A stretch of 64,000 nucleotides of DNA from Lawsonibacter faecis (GCF_014287675.1 NZ_JACOPQ010000004.1:62001-126000); one strand, 5' to 3'. Counted from the first letter of the stretch, positions 50,576 through 60,619 are shown. The notes: generated from the letters alone by a model not told the origin. Program-made: numbers and translations.

Positions 50576-53500
50576 ATGATGCAAGAATATCACGCCGATG
50601 GGACAGATACGGGAAGGGCCGGGACAAGAGAACCGTCCCGGAGGAAAATGGTGGGCAAAATTGCCCACCGCGCCCTCGCACTATTGCTGACAATTTCTTT
50701 TGTGGTTGGCCTTATGCCAGCGGCCTGGGCAGCGGCGGACGGGGTGACAGTTACTGGCGGAAACCTAATGAATTCCATTGATGATACTGGAAATTCCCTC
50801 GGTTACACGTACATCATTGAGGCTACTGATGATGAAATATCAGTAGAGTTTACAGATGAGAATTTTCTGGATACTTCAAGTGCCCCTCTTTGCCAAATAA
50901 ATGAAGACTATGAAACAATTGAAGTGAAAAAGTATTCTTTTTCTGGAAGCAACACGGTTGCTTTTTCATTGAATGGGCTCCAGACGGCCACCCCGGCAGC
51001 AGTTGCAGGATATTTGTCAGGAAAGAGCGATTTTGTTTTTTCTGGCATTGATTTCTATATCGTATATGTATATACACAAGATCAGGAGATATTCACGGCG
51101 AATTTTCTGATATATAAAGCATCTGCCAGTGAAGAGCCGGTTAATGCGGACGCCTTGAAATCTGCAATTGACAGCATCCCTGTGAGCGGCTACTATACTT
51201 CAGACGACCGCTACAATGGCAAGGATGCCGATACTATTACAAACAGCCAAGGCAGCTTTTGGGCGGAAGTTCAGAGTATCGCGGACGAAGCCAATAGAGT
51301 TTATACAAGTGCCCTGAATGGCAAAGCAAATCAAAATGCAGTTGATGAACAAACTGACAAATTGAACCAAAACGACCCGGGCAGCGCGCTGTCGCAGGCT
51401 CTTGCCAAGTGTATCCCCACCACCCAGGTCAACGCCACCGGGCTGTACGAAACGCTTGAACGGCATGAGGATGCTTACACGGGCGGCAATCCAAATCCTT
51501 CCGGCAGTTCCTATACTGATGCAAGCTGGGAGAACTTCACAACGAACTATGAGAATGCAAAGGAACTGCTGGATTCCCTGTTTTACCAAGAAGGTGATGC
51601 CATTCCGGAGGGGAAAGAAGCCGGCGATGCGACACCTGCAAACACAACAGGGCGGCAACGTGATTTGGAAAACGCTGCCGCAGTGTTAAACGCTGCAAGG
51701 AGCGACCTCTTTCTCACGGATTATGTGGAAATCCTGCCCTTATGGCAGAGCGCGGCAGACTGGCTGCTGGAGCAGCAGGCAAAACTCACTGCGGCAGATT
51801 ATACCCCTGACAGCTGGAGCGCATGGTACAATGTGGAGGACAAGGACGAGAACGGCATTGGCGACGGAGCCTATCAGGTGCTTTCCGCCCTTGATCCATC
51901 ATCGATTAGCACCCAATCTGCGTATACAGCCTACACCCAGGCTGTGGCCGCGGCCTCCACGGCCTACTATCAGCTGGAGGACGCAGGGGGATCTGTCGCC
52001 GTCCATGTCCGTGTGGCGGATAGTTTTGCCGCCAGATATCCGCAATATGCACTGAAAGACCCCGACTCCGCCGCTTTTGATGGGACGGTCACGCTGACGG
52101 ATGACAAGACCATCGGCAGCCTGCTGGATGCTATAAAATTTGACTTCACACCGGCTGAATCAACGGGTAACTCCACTGTTTCCCCCTGCCTTATGGCCTA
52201 TGTCAACGGCACGTTGGTTGTAGACCGGGATGCTTCTTTCTCACGCTGGACAGGATTGCTGATAAATGGGAATGGGATTGAAACCGGTGTTGCTGCTGTG
52301 GAACTGCATGACGGCGATGAGGTTGTCCTCGCAAGAGTACCGGCGCCAAATTATAAGTATTACACCAGTACCATTCCAGCAGCGCCCTACGAAACATATC
52401 GCTCTTACGTTTCCCAGCTGGAAATCAGCGGCGGGGATACCATGGAGGCGGAAGGCGGCGCGGAATTTTCTGTGCAAGTCACCAAGACCAGCGCTGTGCC
52501 GGAGAGCGGTAATTGGGGGAACCCCCTGTCGGCGGGCAATGCCACCATCTTCCTCAGCGAGGCGAAAGAAACTGCCGATGAAGCAAAGGCGGCTGCCGCC
52601 TATGAAAACACCGGTGTTGTGACCAGCTCTGATGGTACGGCCACACTCAGCCTGTATAAGGAAGGCTGGTACAAGCTGTTCGTGGCAGATGTCCGCGATC
52701 AGACGCCGGCGGAAACCACAGACCAGACAAGCTATACCGGAGGCGAATTCCCCGGCCTGGCTGCAGGCGATTCTGTGCTGCTGCATATTGTCACGCCCAG
52801 CGACCCAGCCTCCGCCGTGGCAACACTGCAAAAAGAACTGGATGCAGTTTACAACGCCTATGAGCAGGCATTTTACTCCGAGGCGCAGTGGGAAGAAATT
52901 ACCAAGACCTATGAAACCGCTTCCGCAGCGATTGCTAGCTCGGATCTGCTGGCAGATGCCTATGAAAGCCAACAGGCTGCCATCACTGCCATCCAGGCGG
53001 TGCAAGACGCAAATCTGGAGGAAAATGAGCGGGTCAACGCCCTGATGACTGGATACCTGCAGTATCTTCCGTCTGCGGAGCAGGTTCTGGAGGGAAAATT
53101 CTATCAATCAGATGCTGCGCGCATGGAATGGGCTAAGTCGCTGTATAACGGCATGACGGAGTATCAGAAAGGGCAGCTTACTGGTTTGCAGATGGCACAG
53201 TGGAACGCCCTCCTGAGCGCCTATGGGGCAGATGGGAGCGGCCTCCCGGAAGGCCCTGGTTTTACCCTTACCATCGAGGCAGATCATGGCGGCAAGTTCG
53301 CCGCTTGTGAGGTTAATGCTTACGCCCGGGACAAAGAAAACAACGGAACTGAATTTATCACCGTTACAGAAGGGCGTGATCTGCTGGAAACAGTAGGAAC
53401 TGACGACCAGGCAGAATTCACATTTGGCAGCGGAAAGAACCAGGATAATATCATTGAATTCCAATTTGCCATTCCCGACGGCGCCAATATGCAGCTGGTG

Positions 53501-56206
53501 AGTGTGGAGAGCAGTGGTCCGCAGCCATACTCAGTCCGGGAAAGACCTTGGGATTCTTCGGGAGGGGAGGCATACACTTACTCTTTTCTTAACCCACGCT
53601 GTGATTTCACGATTACGATAAACGCCATCACAGAGGGGGATCTCTCCTACAGTAAGCTGACGGCGAAAAACGAGCTGACGGAAGCCTACAACGCCTACTC
53701 CAAGACAGCCTACACGGCTGAAAACTGGAGCAAGCTGACAGCATTTTACAACGATGGACTGGCGGCTATTGATGCTGCTGAGGACGAGGAAAGCATTGCA
53801 TCGGCAAAGAACGCAGCCATTGCCGCTATGAAGACGGTGGAAGAAGGGTTCCTGGTAGATGAAACCGTCGGAGAGCTGGGCAGCGTCCATGTAATCATTG
53901 AGAACACCACCTATTCCGGTGCGCCTGACTCGCTGCGCGGTACATTTGTAGATGCCTATGTGGCGCTTAATCATGACAGCACCATGATGAGCTGCATTAC
54001 CGCCGCGCTAACTCGCGAGGGTTACGGATGGGAAGGCACGGGCGGAAGCCAGGGCGGCGTGAATGATCCCGGCATCACCTACATCTCCGCAATTACCTAT
54101 GGTGACGACAAGCTGGAAGAGTTTGACGGGAAGAACACATCCGGCTGGATGGGAGTCCTCAACGACTGGTTTACCAATGAAGGCTTCGCCTCTTTCAGCG
54201 CTTCGGCCCAACAACGGGATTACCGAATTGTAGACGGCGATGAAATCCGCGTCATGTTCACGCTGGAGGGCTATGGCGCGGATTTGGGCGGCTCCTGGTC
54301 GAGCAGTGATACCAGCCTGGCGGATCTTGAGGTAGATGGCGGAACATTGTCCCCGAGTTTTGACGGAGATGTCCTGGAATACGTCCTGGTCGCCAACGGC
54401 AGCCGCGTATCTGTAACACCCACTGCTGCGAACAAAAACTATCAGGTCAAAACTTTCCTGAATGAAAAAGTTGTTGAACGAAATGTAGATTTCTACCGCC
54501 GGGGCGAGTCGATCCCGGTCAAGGCCGGCGATATCATCTACATCGGCGTAGGTGAGCCGACATGGTTGTCCATGAACAACCAGGAAACGGAAGCCATCAA
54601 GTATACCGGCACCTGGTACACCATCAAGGTCATGGACAGCAACAGCGCGGAAAGCGTCGTTGAGCTTATCGACGCCATCCCCACCATCACCTACGCCGGC
54701 TATAAGACGCAGGCAGAAGCGGTGAAACTGGCTCGGGACGCCTATGATGCCCTCAACGCGGAAGCCAAGACCAAGGTTACCAATTTGAACAAACTGACAT
54801 CGGCGGAAGAAGCAATCCAATTCTACACCGAGATTGACGACGTCAAGGATCTGCTGTCCAAGATCCCCTCTGTAAACAAACTGACCACTGCGGACAGGGG
54901 GATGGTGCAGGCCGCCCGGAATGCCTACGATGCGCTGGATGAGGATCAGAAGCTCTATATCACCATCGCCGATGTGGAGAAATTCAACGCCGCGGTGGAG
55001 TGGATGGAGGAACACGGCAGCAGCATCAGCGGCGGGACCATCGCCGGCGTCGAAGAGATGCCGGAGGAAGTCGGGGAAACCGGCGGCGGCTCCATCACCA
55101 TCACACCGGAAGCCTCTGTGAACAGCAAGGGCGAGGCCACCGCCAAGGTGGACGCCGAAACGGTGGAACAGGTGCTGGAGCAGGCCGCTGAGGACGGCAG
55201 CATCTCCACCATCGTGGTGGCCCCCGAGATCGACGGGGACGCCTCCAAGGTTACGGTGGAGCTGCCGAAGTCATCGGTCAGCGACATCGCCGGCGACAGC
55301 CTGGATCTGACGGTGTCCACTCCCATCGCCGGCATGACCATCCCCAGCGAGGGCCTGTCTGAGCTGGCGAAGCAGAGCGGCAGCACCGTGTCGTTCACCG
55401 CGGAATCGGTCACTGTGACCGGCGCCGGCGGCAGCAAGTCGGACGCCATCCGGCTGGATGTGGCGGTGAACGGCAAGAGCGTGGATACCGTGCCCGGCGG
55501 TCTGACTGTGACCGTCCCCGCCGCAGACGCCGGCAGCGTGCTGGTGCTGGTGGCGGAAGACGGCACGGAAACCATCATCCGGAAATCCGTCACCGCGGAC
55601 GGAGAGGTCGCCGGCCTGGTGGACGGCCCCTGCACCGTGAAGGTGGTGGACAACGCCAAGACGTTCACGGACACCAGCGGGCACTGGGCGGCGGACGCCA
55701 TCGACTTCGCCTCCAGCCGCGAGCTGTTCAACGGCACCAGCGCCACGGCCTTCTCCCCCAACGAGGAGATGACCCGCGCCATGCTGGTCACGGTGCTCCG
55801 CCGGATGGAGGACGAAGCGGAAACCGCGGCGGAGAACGCCTTTGCGAACATCCCGGACGATACCTGGTACACCGATGCGGTGATCTGGGCCAGCGAGAAC
55901 GGGATCGTCAACGGCGTGGCGGAGGGACACTTCGATCCCGACGCCAACATTACCCGGGAGCAGCTGGCGGCCATGATGTACCGCTACGCGGACTTCCTGG
56001 GCATGGATACCGCCGCATCCGGCAGCCTGAGCCGCTTCCACGACGGCAGCCAGGTGTCCCCGTGGGCATCCGACGCCATGAAGTGGGCGGTCAGGAACGG
56101 CCTCATCTCCGGGAAGAGCCCCACAATTTTGGATCCCAAGGGCAACGCCACCCGCGCGGAGGTCGCGACGATCCTGCAGCGGATGACCGCGCTCATGGTG
56201 AAATAA
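50576..56206 (+). CDS. Large SLH-anchored surface protein with DUF4430 modules (1876 residues)
   Basis: A signal peptide is preceded by an unusually long basic N-region (hydrophobic core ALALLLTISFVVGLMPAAWA, residues about 33-52). FIVAR-like helical units follow (YTDASWENFTTNYENAKELL; YSEAQWEEITKTYETASAAI; YTAENWSKLTAFYNDGLAAI). DUF4430-like domains lie near 472-592 (CLMAYVNG, SRWTGLLINGNG) and 1102-1240 (NTSGWMGVLNDWFTNEGF, DGDEIRVMFTLEGYG), a cadherin-like sandwich near 1243-1355, and three SLH domains from about 1696. AGGAG lies about 15 bases before ATG 50576. The last third is clearly richer in GC than the first. It lies behind cobalamin riboswitch 4. Confidence 0.87.
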   Translation: MMQEYHADGTDTGRAGTREPSRRKMVGKIAHRALALLLTISFVVGLMPAAWAAADGVTVTGGNLMNSIDDTGNSLGYTYIIEATDDEISVEFTDENFLDTSSAPLCQINEDYETIEVKKYSFSGSNTVAFSLNGLQTATPAAVAGYLSGKSDFVFSGIDFYIVYVYTQDQEIFTANFLIYKASASEEPVNADALKSAIDSIPVSGYYTSDDRYNGKDADTITNSQGSFWAEVQSIADEANRVYTSALNGKANQNAVDEQTDKLNQNDPGSALSQALAKCIPTTQVNATGLYETLERHEDAYTGGNPNPSGSSYTDASWENFTTNYENAKELLDSLFYQEGDAIPEGKEAGDATPANTTGRQRDLENAAAVLNAARSDLFLTDYVEILPLWQSAADWLLEQQAKLTAADYTPDSWSAWYNVEDKDENGIGDGAYQVLSALDPSSISTQSAYTAYTQAVAAASTAYYQLEDAGGSVAVHVRVADSFAARYPQYALKDPDSAAFDGTVTLTDDKTIGSLLDAIKFDFTPAESTGNSTVSPCLMAYVNGTLVVDRDASFSRWTGLLINGNGIETGVAAVELHDGDEVVLARVPAPNYKYYTSTIPAAPYETYRSYVSQLEISGGDTMEAEGGAEFSVQVTKTSAVPESGNWGNPLSAGNATIFLSEAKETADEAKAAAAYENTGVVTSSDGTATLSLYKEGWYKLFVADVRDQTPAETTDQTSYTGGEFPGLAAGDSVLLHIVTPSDPASAVATLQKELDAVYNAYEQAFYSEAQWEEITKTYETASAAIASSDLLADAYESQQAAITAIQAVQDANLEENERVNALMTGYLQYLPSAEQVLEGKFYQSDAARMEWAKSLYNGMTEYQKGQLTGLQMAQWNALLSAYGADGSGLPEGPGFTLTIEADHGGKFAACEVNAYARDKENNGTEFITVTEGRDLLETVGTDDQAEFTFGSGKNQDNIIEFQFAIPDGANMQLVSVESSGPQPYSVRERPWDSSGGEAYTYSFLNPRCDFTITINAITEGDLSYSKLTAKNELTEAYNAYSKTAYTAENWSKLTAFYNDGLAAIDAAEDEESIASAKNAAIAAMKTVEEGFLVDETVGELGSVHVIIENTTYSGAPDSLRGTFVDAYVALNHDSTMMSCITAALTREGYGWEGTGGSQGGVNDPGITYISAITYGDDKLEEFDGKNTSGWMGVLNDWFTNEGFASFSASAQQRDYRIVDGDEIRVMFTLEGYGADLGGSWSSSDTSLADLEVDGGTLSPSFDGDVLEYVLVANGSRVSVTPTAANKNYQVKTFLNEKVVERNVDFYRRGESIPVKAGDIIYIGVGEPTWLSMNNQETEAIKYTGTWYTIKVMDSNSAESVVELIDAIPTITYAGYKTQAEAVKLARDAYDALNAEAKTKVTNLNKLTSAEEAIQFYTEIDDVKDLLSKIPSVNKLTTADRGMVQAARNAYDALDEDQKLYITIADVEKFNAAVEWMEEHGSSISGGTIAGVEEMPEEVGETGGGSITITPEASVNSKGEATAKVDAETVEQVLEQAAEDGSISTIVVAPEIDGDASKVTVELPKSSVSDIAGDSLDLTVSTPIAGMTIPSEGLSELAKQSGSTVSFTAESVTVTGAGGSKSDAIRLDVAVNGKSVDTVPGGLTVTVPAADAGSVLVLVAEDGTETIIRKSVTADGEVAGLVDGPCTVKVVDNAKTFTDTSGHWAADAIDFASSRELFNGTSATAFSPNEEMTRAMLVTVLRRMEDEAETAAENAFANIPDDTWYTDAVIWASENGIVNGVAEGHFDPDANITREQLAAMMYRYADFLGMDTAASGSLSRFHDGSQVSPWASDAMKWAVRNGLISGKSPTILDPKGNATRAEVATILQRMTALMVK

Positions 56207-56223
56207 GCGCATCCCCCTAAAAA

Positions 56224-56260
56224 GGGCGCCCGCAGCCTGCCATTGTGACTGCGGGCGCCC
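56224..56260 (+). terminator. Stem-loop after the 1876-residue gene
   Basis: GGGCGCCCGCAG, 13-base loop, CTGCGGGCGCCC, 17 bases past the stop. It lacks a U-tract and may stabilise the mRNA end rather than terminate. Confidence 0.5.
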
Positions 56261-56374
56261 GGACAAAAATGAATACCAGATAAAGAGCGTGAAACCCGCC
56301 GCAGGCTTACCCCTCCCGTAACAGCCGGGACAACACACCGGACCGCGCGGGATGGGCGCGGCCAACGAGAGATC

Positions 56375-56407
56375 ATGCGGGACCCATCCGTTGGATGGGT
56401 CCCGCAT
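56375..56407 (+). terminator. Terminator before the transcobalamin-like gene set
   Basis: A 15-base-pair stem ATGCGGGACCCATCC / GGATGGGTCCCGCAT with loop GTT is followed by CTTTTC. It lies 34 bases before the next start codon, so it could attenuate the downstream genes. The rest of 56261-56440 shows no gene and no clear cobalamin aptamer. Confidence 0.7.
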
Positions 56408-56440
56408 CTTTTCGTACAGCGAGGAGGTGGAGGCAGGAAC

Positions 56441-56881
56441 GTGGAGCCCAGCGAAGTCCTCCGGCTGAAGCAGGCGCTTGCTTTGGACGCGGCGAACGCC
56501 GCCGGAGACCGGGAAAGCACCGCATGGCTGGAGCCGGAGCAGTGGAAGAACTATATGGGAAAAGAAACGCGCAAGGCGCTGTACGGCGCGTTTCCCGACG
56601 AGGAGCTGCTGGCCGTCCTGCGGGAAACGGCGGCGCGGCTGGGGCGGAATCCCAGCAAGAAAGAGGTGTTCTGCGTCTACCGCGTCTTCCTGATCCAGCG
56701 GTTCGGCAACTGGCCCCGGGCGCTGACCGCCGCCGGATTGAAGAGGCCCCGCGAGCAGCGGCGAGCGGACAACCGAAGAAGGAATGAGGAAGCGCTCCGG
56801 CGCAGGAAGGCACAGGAATTGTCTGGGCAGGCGGCAGCAAAAGAGGCCGGCCTGACAACAAAAACGGAAGGAGAAGCATGA
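56441..56881 (+). CDS. Small basic protein with a homing-endonuclease-associated repeat
   Basis: A 146-residue protein whose middle (LLAVLRETAARLGRNPSKKE followed by RFGNWPRALTAAGLKRP, residues about 60-110) matches the repeat found beside HNH homing endonucleases and in small DNA-binding proteins; the rest is Arg/Glu-rich. No nuclease motif is seen. GTG 56441 follows GGAGG at 7 bases; the upstream in-frame ATG at 56375 lies inside the terminator stem. It overlaps the next gene by 4 bases, suggesting co-regulation or a regulatory role. Confidence 0.7.
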   Translation: MEPSEVLRLKQALALDAANAAGDRESTAWLEPEQWKNYMGKETRKALYGAFPDEELLAVLRETAARLGRNPSKKEVFCVYRVFLIQRFGNWPRALTAAGLKRPREQRRADNRRRNEEALRRRKAQELSGQAAAKEAGLTTKTEGEA

Positions 56882-58551
56882 TGAAGGAACGCTTAAAACG
56901 CGGCGCGGCCGCGCTCCTGGCATTGATTATGGTGCTGGGGCTGTCGGGAAACGCCTTTGCGGCGGTGTCGGATGACACCTTAACGGCGGCCATCGAGGAC
57001 ACGGCGCAGTACATTTATGAGACGGTGAAAAGCCCGCAGGTGGGCTCCATCGGCGGGGAATGGGCCGTGCTGGGCCTGGTCCGGAGCGGCTATACCGTAC
57101 CGGAGGAATACTATCAGGACTACTACGCCACCGTGGAATCGTATGTCAGAGCCTGCAAGGGCGAACTCCACGACAAGAAATACACCGAATACAGCCGCGT
57201 CATTGTGGCCCTCAGCGCTATTGGAAAAGACGCCCGCAGCGTGGCCGGCTATGACCTGACCAAGGCCCTGGGGGACTACGACAAGACCATCTGGCAGGGG
57301 CTCAACGGCCCCATCTGGGCGCTCATTGCCCTGGATTCCCGGGATTATCCCATGCCGGTAAATCCGGAGGCTAAGACGCAGGCCACCCGGCAGATGTATA
57401 TCGACCGCATTCTGGAGTGCCAGCTCCCGGACGGCGGCTGGAGCCTGTTCGGCGGAACAGAGGCCGCCGGCTCCGGGGACGGCGTATCCGATCCGGACAT
57501 CACCGGCATGGCGCTGCAAGCCCTGGCAAAGTATCAGGACCAGCCGGCCGTGGCCGAAGCCACAGAAGAGGCGCTGGCCTGTATGTCGAAAAAGCAGAGC
57601 ACGGACGGCGGCTTCGCCTCCTGGGGTACCGCCAACTCTGAGAGCGTTGTGCAGATGATCGTGGCCCTGTGCGAGCTGGGCATCTCCCTGGACGATCCCC
57701 GGTTTGTGAAGGGCGGGAACACCATGCTGGACAACCTCATGACCTTCTATCAACCCGGAAACGGGTTCCTGCATACCCAAAACGGATCCGGCTCCAACCA
57801 GATGGCGACGGAGCAGGCGTTCTACGGCATGGTTGCCGCGCAGCGGGCGCGGCAGAACAAAAACAGCCTCTACCGCATGGGGGACGCCATCACCGTGGCG
57901 GAGGGTGAAGAAACCCCGTCCGGCGCCGGGCTGGAGGGCAAGCACGCCGACGTAAAGGCCGTGCCGATTACCCAGATGGGCAAGACCTTTGACGACATCA
58001 CCGGAGCCAACGCCCATGAAAATCAGCCGGCCATCGAGGCGCTGGCCGCCCGGGGGATCATCGATGGCATGGGGGACGGCCTGTTCCATCCCGAGGCGAG
58101 CATGACCCGCGCCCAGTTCGCCGCCATCGTGGTGCGGGCCCTGGGCCTGACGCCCGCCGCCAGCGAGGCCTTTACAGACGTGCCCTCCACCGCATGGTAT
58201 GCCCCCTATGTGGGGACCGCCAGCACCTACGGCCTCATCAACGGCGTGGGCGAAGGCCGCTTCAACCCGGACGGCACCATTACCAAACAGGAGGCCGCCG
58301 TCATGGTGGCCCGGGCCGCAAAACTCTGCGGTATGGACACGGCGCTGGACACCGCCGCCGTGCGGGATGTGCTGGCCCAGTTCACCGACTATGTGACCAC
58401 GCCGGAGTGGGCCCGGGAGGGCCTGGCCTTCTGCTATCAGGAGGGGATTCTGGACGACTCCGCCATGGAGATTCAGGGGAAGACAGAAATCCTGCGCTGC
58501 GAGATTGCCCAGATGCTTTACAACCTGCTCAGCAGCGCCAAGCTCCTGTAA
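56878..58551 (+). CDS. SLH-anchored alpha/alpha-barrel protein resembling the transcobalamin alpha domain
   Basis: A 557-residue exported protein: signal peptide (residues 1-26, ending AFA), an alpha/alpha-toroid of terpene-cyclase/transcobalamin type (about residues 30-345) with repeated helix pairs (YSRVIVALSAIGKDARSVAG; WALIALDSRDYPMP; LPDGGWSLFGG; DPDITGMALQALAKYQ; TDGGFASWGTANSESVVQMI), and three SLH domains (TGANAHENQPAIEALAARGI; FTDVPSTAWYAPYVGTASTY; a third degenerate copy). In human intrinsic factor and transcobalamin this barrel binds B12 together with a C-terminal DUF4430-type domain, which here is the next gene. Specificity is inferred from context. Confidence 0.83.
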   Translation: MMKERLKRGAAALLALIMVLGLSGNAFAAVSDDTLTAAIEDTAQYIYETVKSPQVGSIGGEWAVLGLVRSGYTVPEEYYQDYYATVESYVRACKGELHDKKYTEYSRVIVALSAIGKDARSVAGYDLTKALGDYDKTIWQGLNGPIWALIALDSRDYPMPVNPEAKTQATRQMYIDRILECQLPDGGWSLFGGTEAAGSGDGVSDPDITGMALQALAKYQDQPAVAEATEEALACMSKKQSTDGGFASWGTANSESVVQMIVALCELGISLDDPRFVKGGNTMLDNLMTFYQPGNGFLHTQNGSGSNQMATEQAFYGMVAAQRARQNKNSLYRMGDAITVAEGEETPSGAGLEGKHADVKAVPITQMGKTFDDITGANAHENQPAIEALAARGIIDGMGDGLFHPEASMTRAQFAAIVVRALGLTPAASEAFTDVPSTAWYAPYVGTASTYGLINGVGEGRFNPDGTITKQEAAVMVARAAKLCGMDTALDTAAVRDVLAQFTDYVTTPEWAREGLAFCYQEGILDDSAMEIQGKTEILRCEIAQMLYNLLSSAKLL

Positions 58552-58563
58552 AGGAGAGCGCCT

Positions 58564-59568
58564 ATGTGGTGGAAAAAGAACAAGTGGAAAGTGATCGTCC
58601 CGGTCCTGATCGTGGCCGTGCTGGCCGCCGCCTTTTGGTACGGCGGCGGCGCGCCGGGCCTGCAGGGCTGGAATGTGGCGGACAATAATACCACGCTGTC
58701 CGGCCAACCGGACGCTGCGCCGGAGGACTCAGGAACTGATACCGGGCATTCCGGAGAAACTGTTCCCGAAGAAACGGGCAGCGCGGAGGACGGGACGCAG
58801 GAAGCGCCGGAAACGGAACAGCCGGACCTGTCAGAACAGGGCGTTGAAACGGAAGATCCCCCGCAGGAAACGCAGACGGATCTGATTTCCCCGGATGATG
58901 AAACCCCGGCAGAGGGCATTGAGAGCCGCCCTGGTGGGACAGAGGGCGGCATGACCGCGCAGGAAAAGCTGGACGCCGCCGCGGAACTCGCCGGCGGGTC
59001 CTCCCCCGGCGTGCAGGCCGGCGACAAGGCGTACTCCGAGTCCCAGGGCATGGTCATTGACCCGGATACCGGCAAGGATCAGTATCTCACTGACCCGGTG
59101 CCGGAGGGGAAACCCCTGCCGGTGGAGCCCCAGGATGTGGAGATCTCCGACACGGCCTACACCTGCACCATTTCCATCTCCTGCGCCACCATCCTGGACC
59201 ACATGGACTGGCTGGACCCGGAGAAGGTGGAGCTGGTGCCGGAGGACGGCTGGATCCTGGAGCCCACGGAGGTCACCTTCTACGAGGGTGAGAGTGTTTT
59301 TAACGTGCTCCAGCGGACCGGCAAGCAGCAGGGCATCCACATGGAGTTTGAGAACACCCCCATGTACAACAGCGCCTACATCGAGGGCATCCACAACCTC
59401 TATGAGTTCGACTGCGGGGAGCTCTCCGGCTGGATGTACCAGGTGAACGGCTGGTTCCCCAACTACGGCTGCTCCCGCTACCAGCTGCAGGCCGGGGACG
59501 TCATTGAGTGGGAGTACACCTGCGATCTGGGCGTGGATGTGGGCGGCTACTACTCCACGGGAAGTTAA
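58564..59568 (+). CDS. Membrane-tethered DUF4430 protein, cluster 2
   Basis: A 334-residue protein: signal anchor (KWKVIVPVLIVAVLAAAFWY), a 140-residue acidic Thr/Glu/Pro-rich linker, and a C-terminal DUF4430 domain (about residues 195-334) with SGWMYQVNGWFPNYGCSRYQ, then GDVIEWEYTCDLGVDVGG. It closely parallels the cluster 1 protein at 34412-35269. AGGAG precedes ATG 58564. With the preceding barrel protein it makes up both halves of a transcobalamin. Confidence 0.87.
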   Translation: MWWKKNKWKVIVPVLIVAVLAAAFWYGGGAPGLQGWNVADNNTTLSGQPDAAPEDSGTDTGHSGETVPEETGSAEDGTQEAPETEQPDLSEQGVETEDPPQETQTDLISPDDETPAEGIESRPGGTEGGMTAQEKLDAAAELAGGSSPGVQAGDKAYSESQGMVIDPDTGKDQYLTDPVPEGKPLPVEPQDVEISDTAYTCTISISCATILDHMDWLDPEKVELVPEDGWILEPTEVTFYEGESVFNVLQRTGKQQGIHMEFENTPMYNSAYIEGIHNLYEFDCGELSGWMYQVNGWFPNYGCSRYQLQAGDVIEWEYTCDLGVDVGGYYSTGS

Positions 59569-59701
59569 AACCAGAGATTCCATAGCCGGGGGCGGCTGCT
59601 GCCGTCCCCGCGTTCCCGCCCTTTTTCAATGGCCCCTGTCTGCCGACGGAGGCCATCGAAAGAGAGCGGAGCACCGTCAAGAAAGAAGGGAACCGTATCC
59701 T

Positions 59702-60619
59702 ATGCCGAACAGAGACGCCTTTTCCAGCTATCACCCTGTCATCAATTTTATGTATTTCGCGCTGGTGCTGGTGTTCAGTATGTTCTTCATGCACCCTGTC
59801 AGCCTGCTCATCTCCCTCGCCGGCGCCATCGCCTACCATCTCTACCTGAACGGTCGGAAGGCCCTGCGGTTCCAGCTGCTGTTCCTGCTGCCCATGGCCC
59901 TGATGGCCGCCCTCATCAACCCGGCCTTCAACCACGAGGGGGCGACGCTGCTGGCCTACCTGCCCTCCGGCAACCCCCTGACCCTGGAGAGCATCGCCTA
60001 CGGATTTGCAGCGGCCGCCATGCTGGCTGCCGTGGTCCTGTGGTTCTCCTGCTATACGGCGGTGATGACCTCAGACAAGTTTGTCTATCTCTTTGGCCGG
60101 GTCATCCCGGCCCTCAGCCTGGTGCTGAGCATGACGCTGCGGTTCGTGCCCAAGTTTAAGGCGCAGATCCAGGTGGTCAGCGAGGCCCAGCGCTGCGTGG
60201 GGCGGGACGTGTCCAACGGCAGCGTGCTCCAGCGGCTGCGAAACGGCATCACCATCCTCTCCATCATGGTGACCTGGGCCTTGGAGAACGCCATTGAAAC
60301 GGCGGACAGCATGAAGAGCCGGGGCTACGGGCTGCCGGGCCGCACCGCCTTCTCCATCTACCGCTTCGACAGCCGGGACAAAGCGGCCCTGGCCTGGCTC
60401 CTTTTCTGCGGCTTCTTTATCCTCTGCGGCTGGATGGCCGGCGGACTCTCCTATCGGTATTACCCCACCATGAAGGGCGCGGCGCTCACGCCCATGACCA
60501 TCAGTTTCCAGCTGGTCTATCTGGCCCTGTGCCTGACGCCGGTCCTCGTGGACCGCTGGGCGGACTGGTCCTGGCGGAAGCTGGAGAAAGCGGAGGGACA
60601 GACGTGCGCCAGAGCATGA
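59702..60619 (+). CDS. ecfT: ECF transporter T component, cluster 2
   Basis: A 305-residue EcfT paralogous to the cluster 1 protein (shared FVYLFGRVIPALSLVLSMTL region, coupling motif MKSRGYGLPGR, and EAQRCVGRD). I start at ATG 59702 (MPNRDAFSSYHPVINFMYFA) behind AAGGGAA; the longer in-frame ORF begins inside the DUF4430 gene. It overlaps the CbiR-like gene by 16 bases. Confidence 0.92.
   Translation: MPNRDAFSSYHPVINFMYFALVLVFSMFFMHPVSLLISLAGAIAYHLYLNGRKALRFQLLFLLPMALMAALINPAFNHEGATLLAYLPSGNPLTLESIAYGFAAAAMLAAVVLWFSCYTAVMTSDKFVYLFGRVIPALSLVLSMTLRFVPKFKAQIQVVSEAQRCVGRDVSNGSVLQRLRNGITILSIMVTWALENAIETADSMKSRGYGLPGRTAFSIYRFDSRDKAALAWLLFCGFFILCGWMAGGLSYRYYPTMKGAALTPMTISFQLVYLALCLTPVLVDRWADWSWRKLEKAEGQTCARA

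Noticed and set aside
56261..56374. Possible fifth cobalamin riboswitch before the transcobalamin-like genes
   Set aside because: A GTGAAACCCG-like string is present, but there is no CACTG core and no AGTCAG motif.
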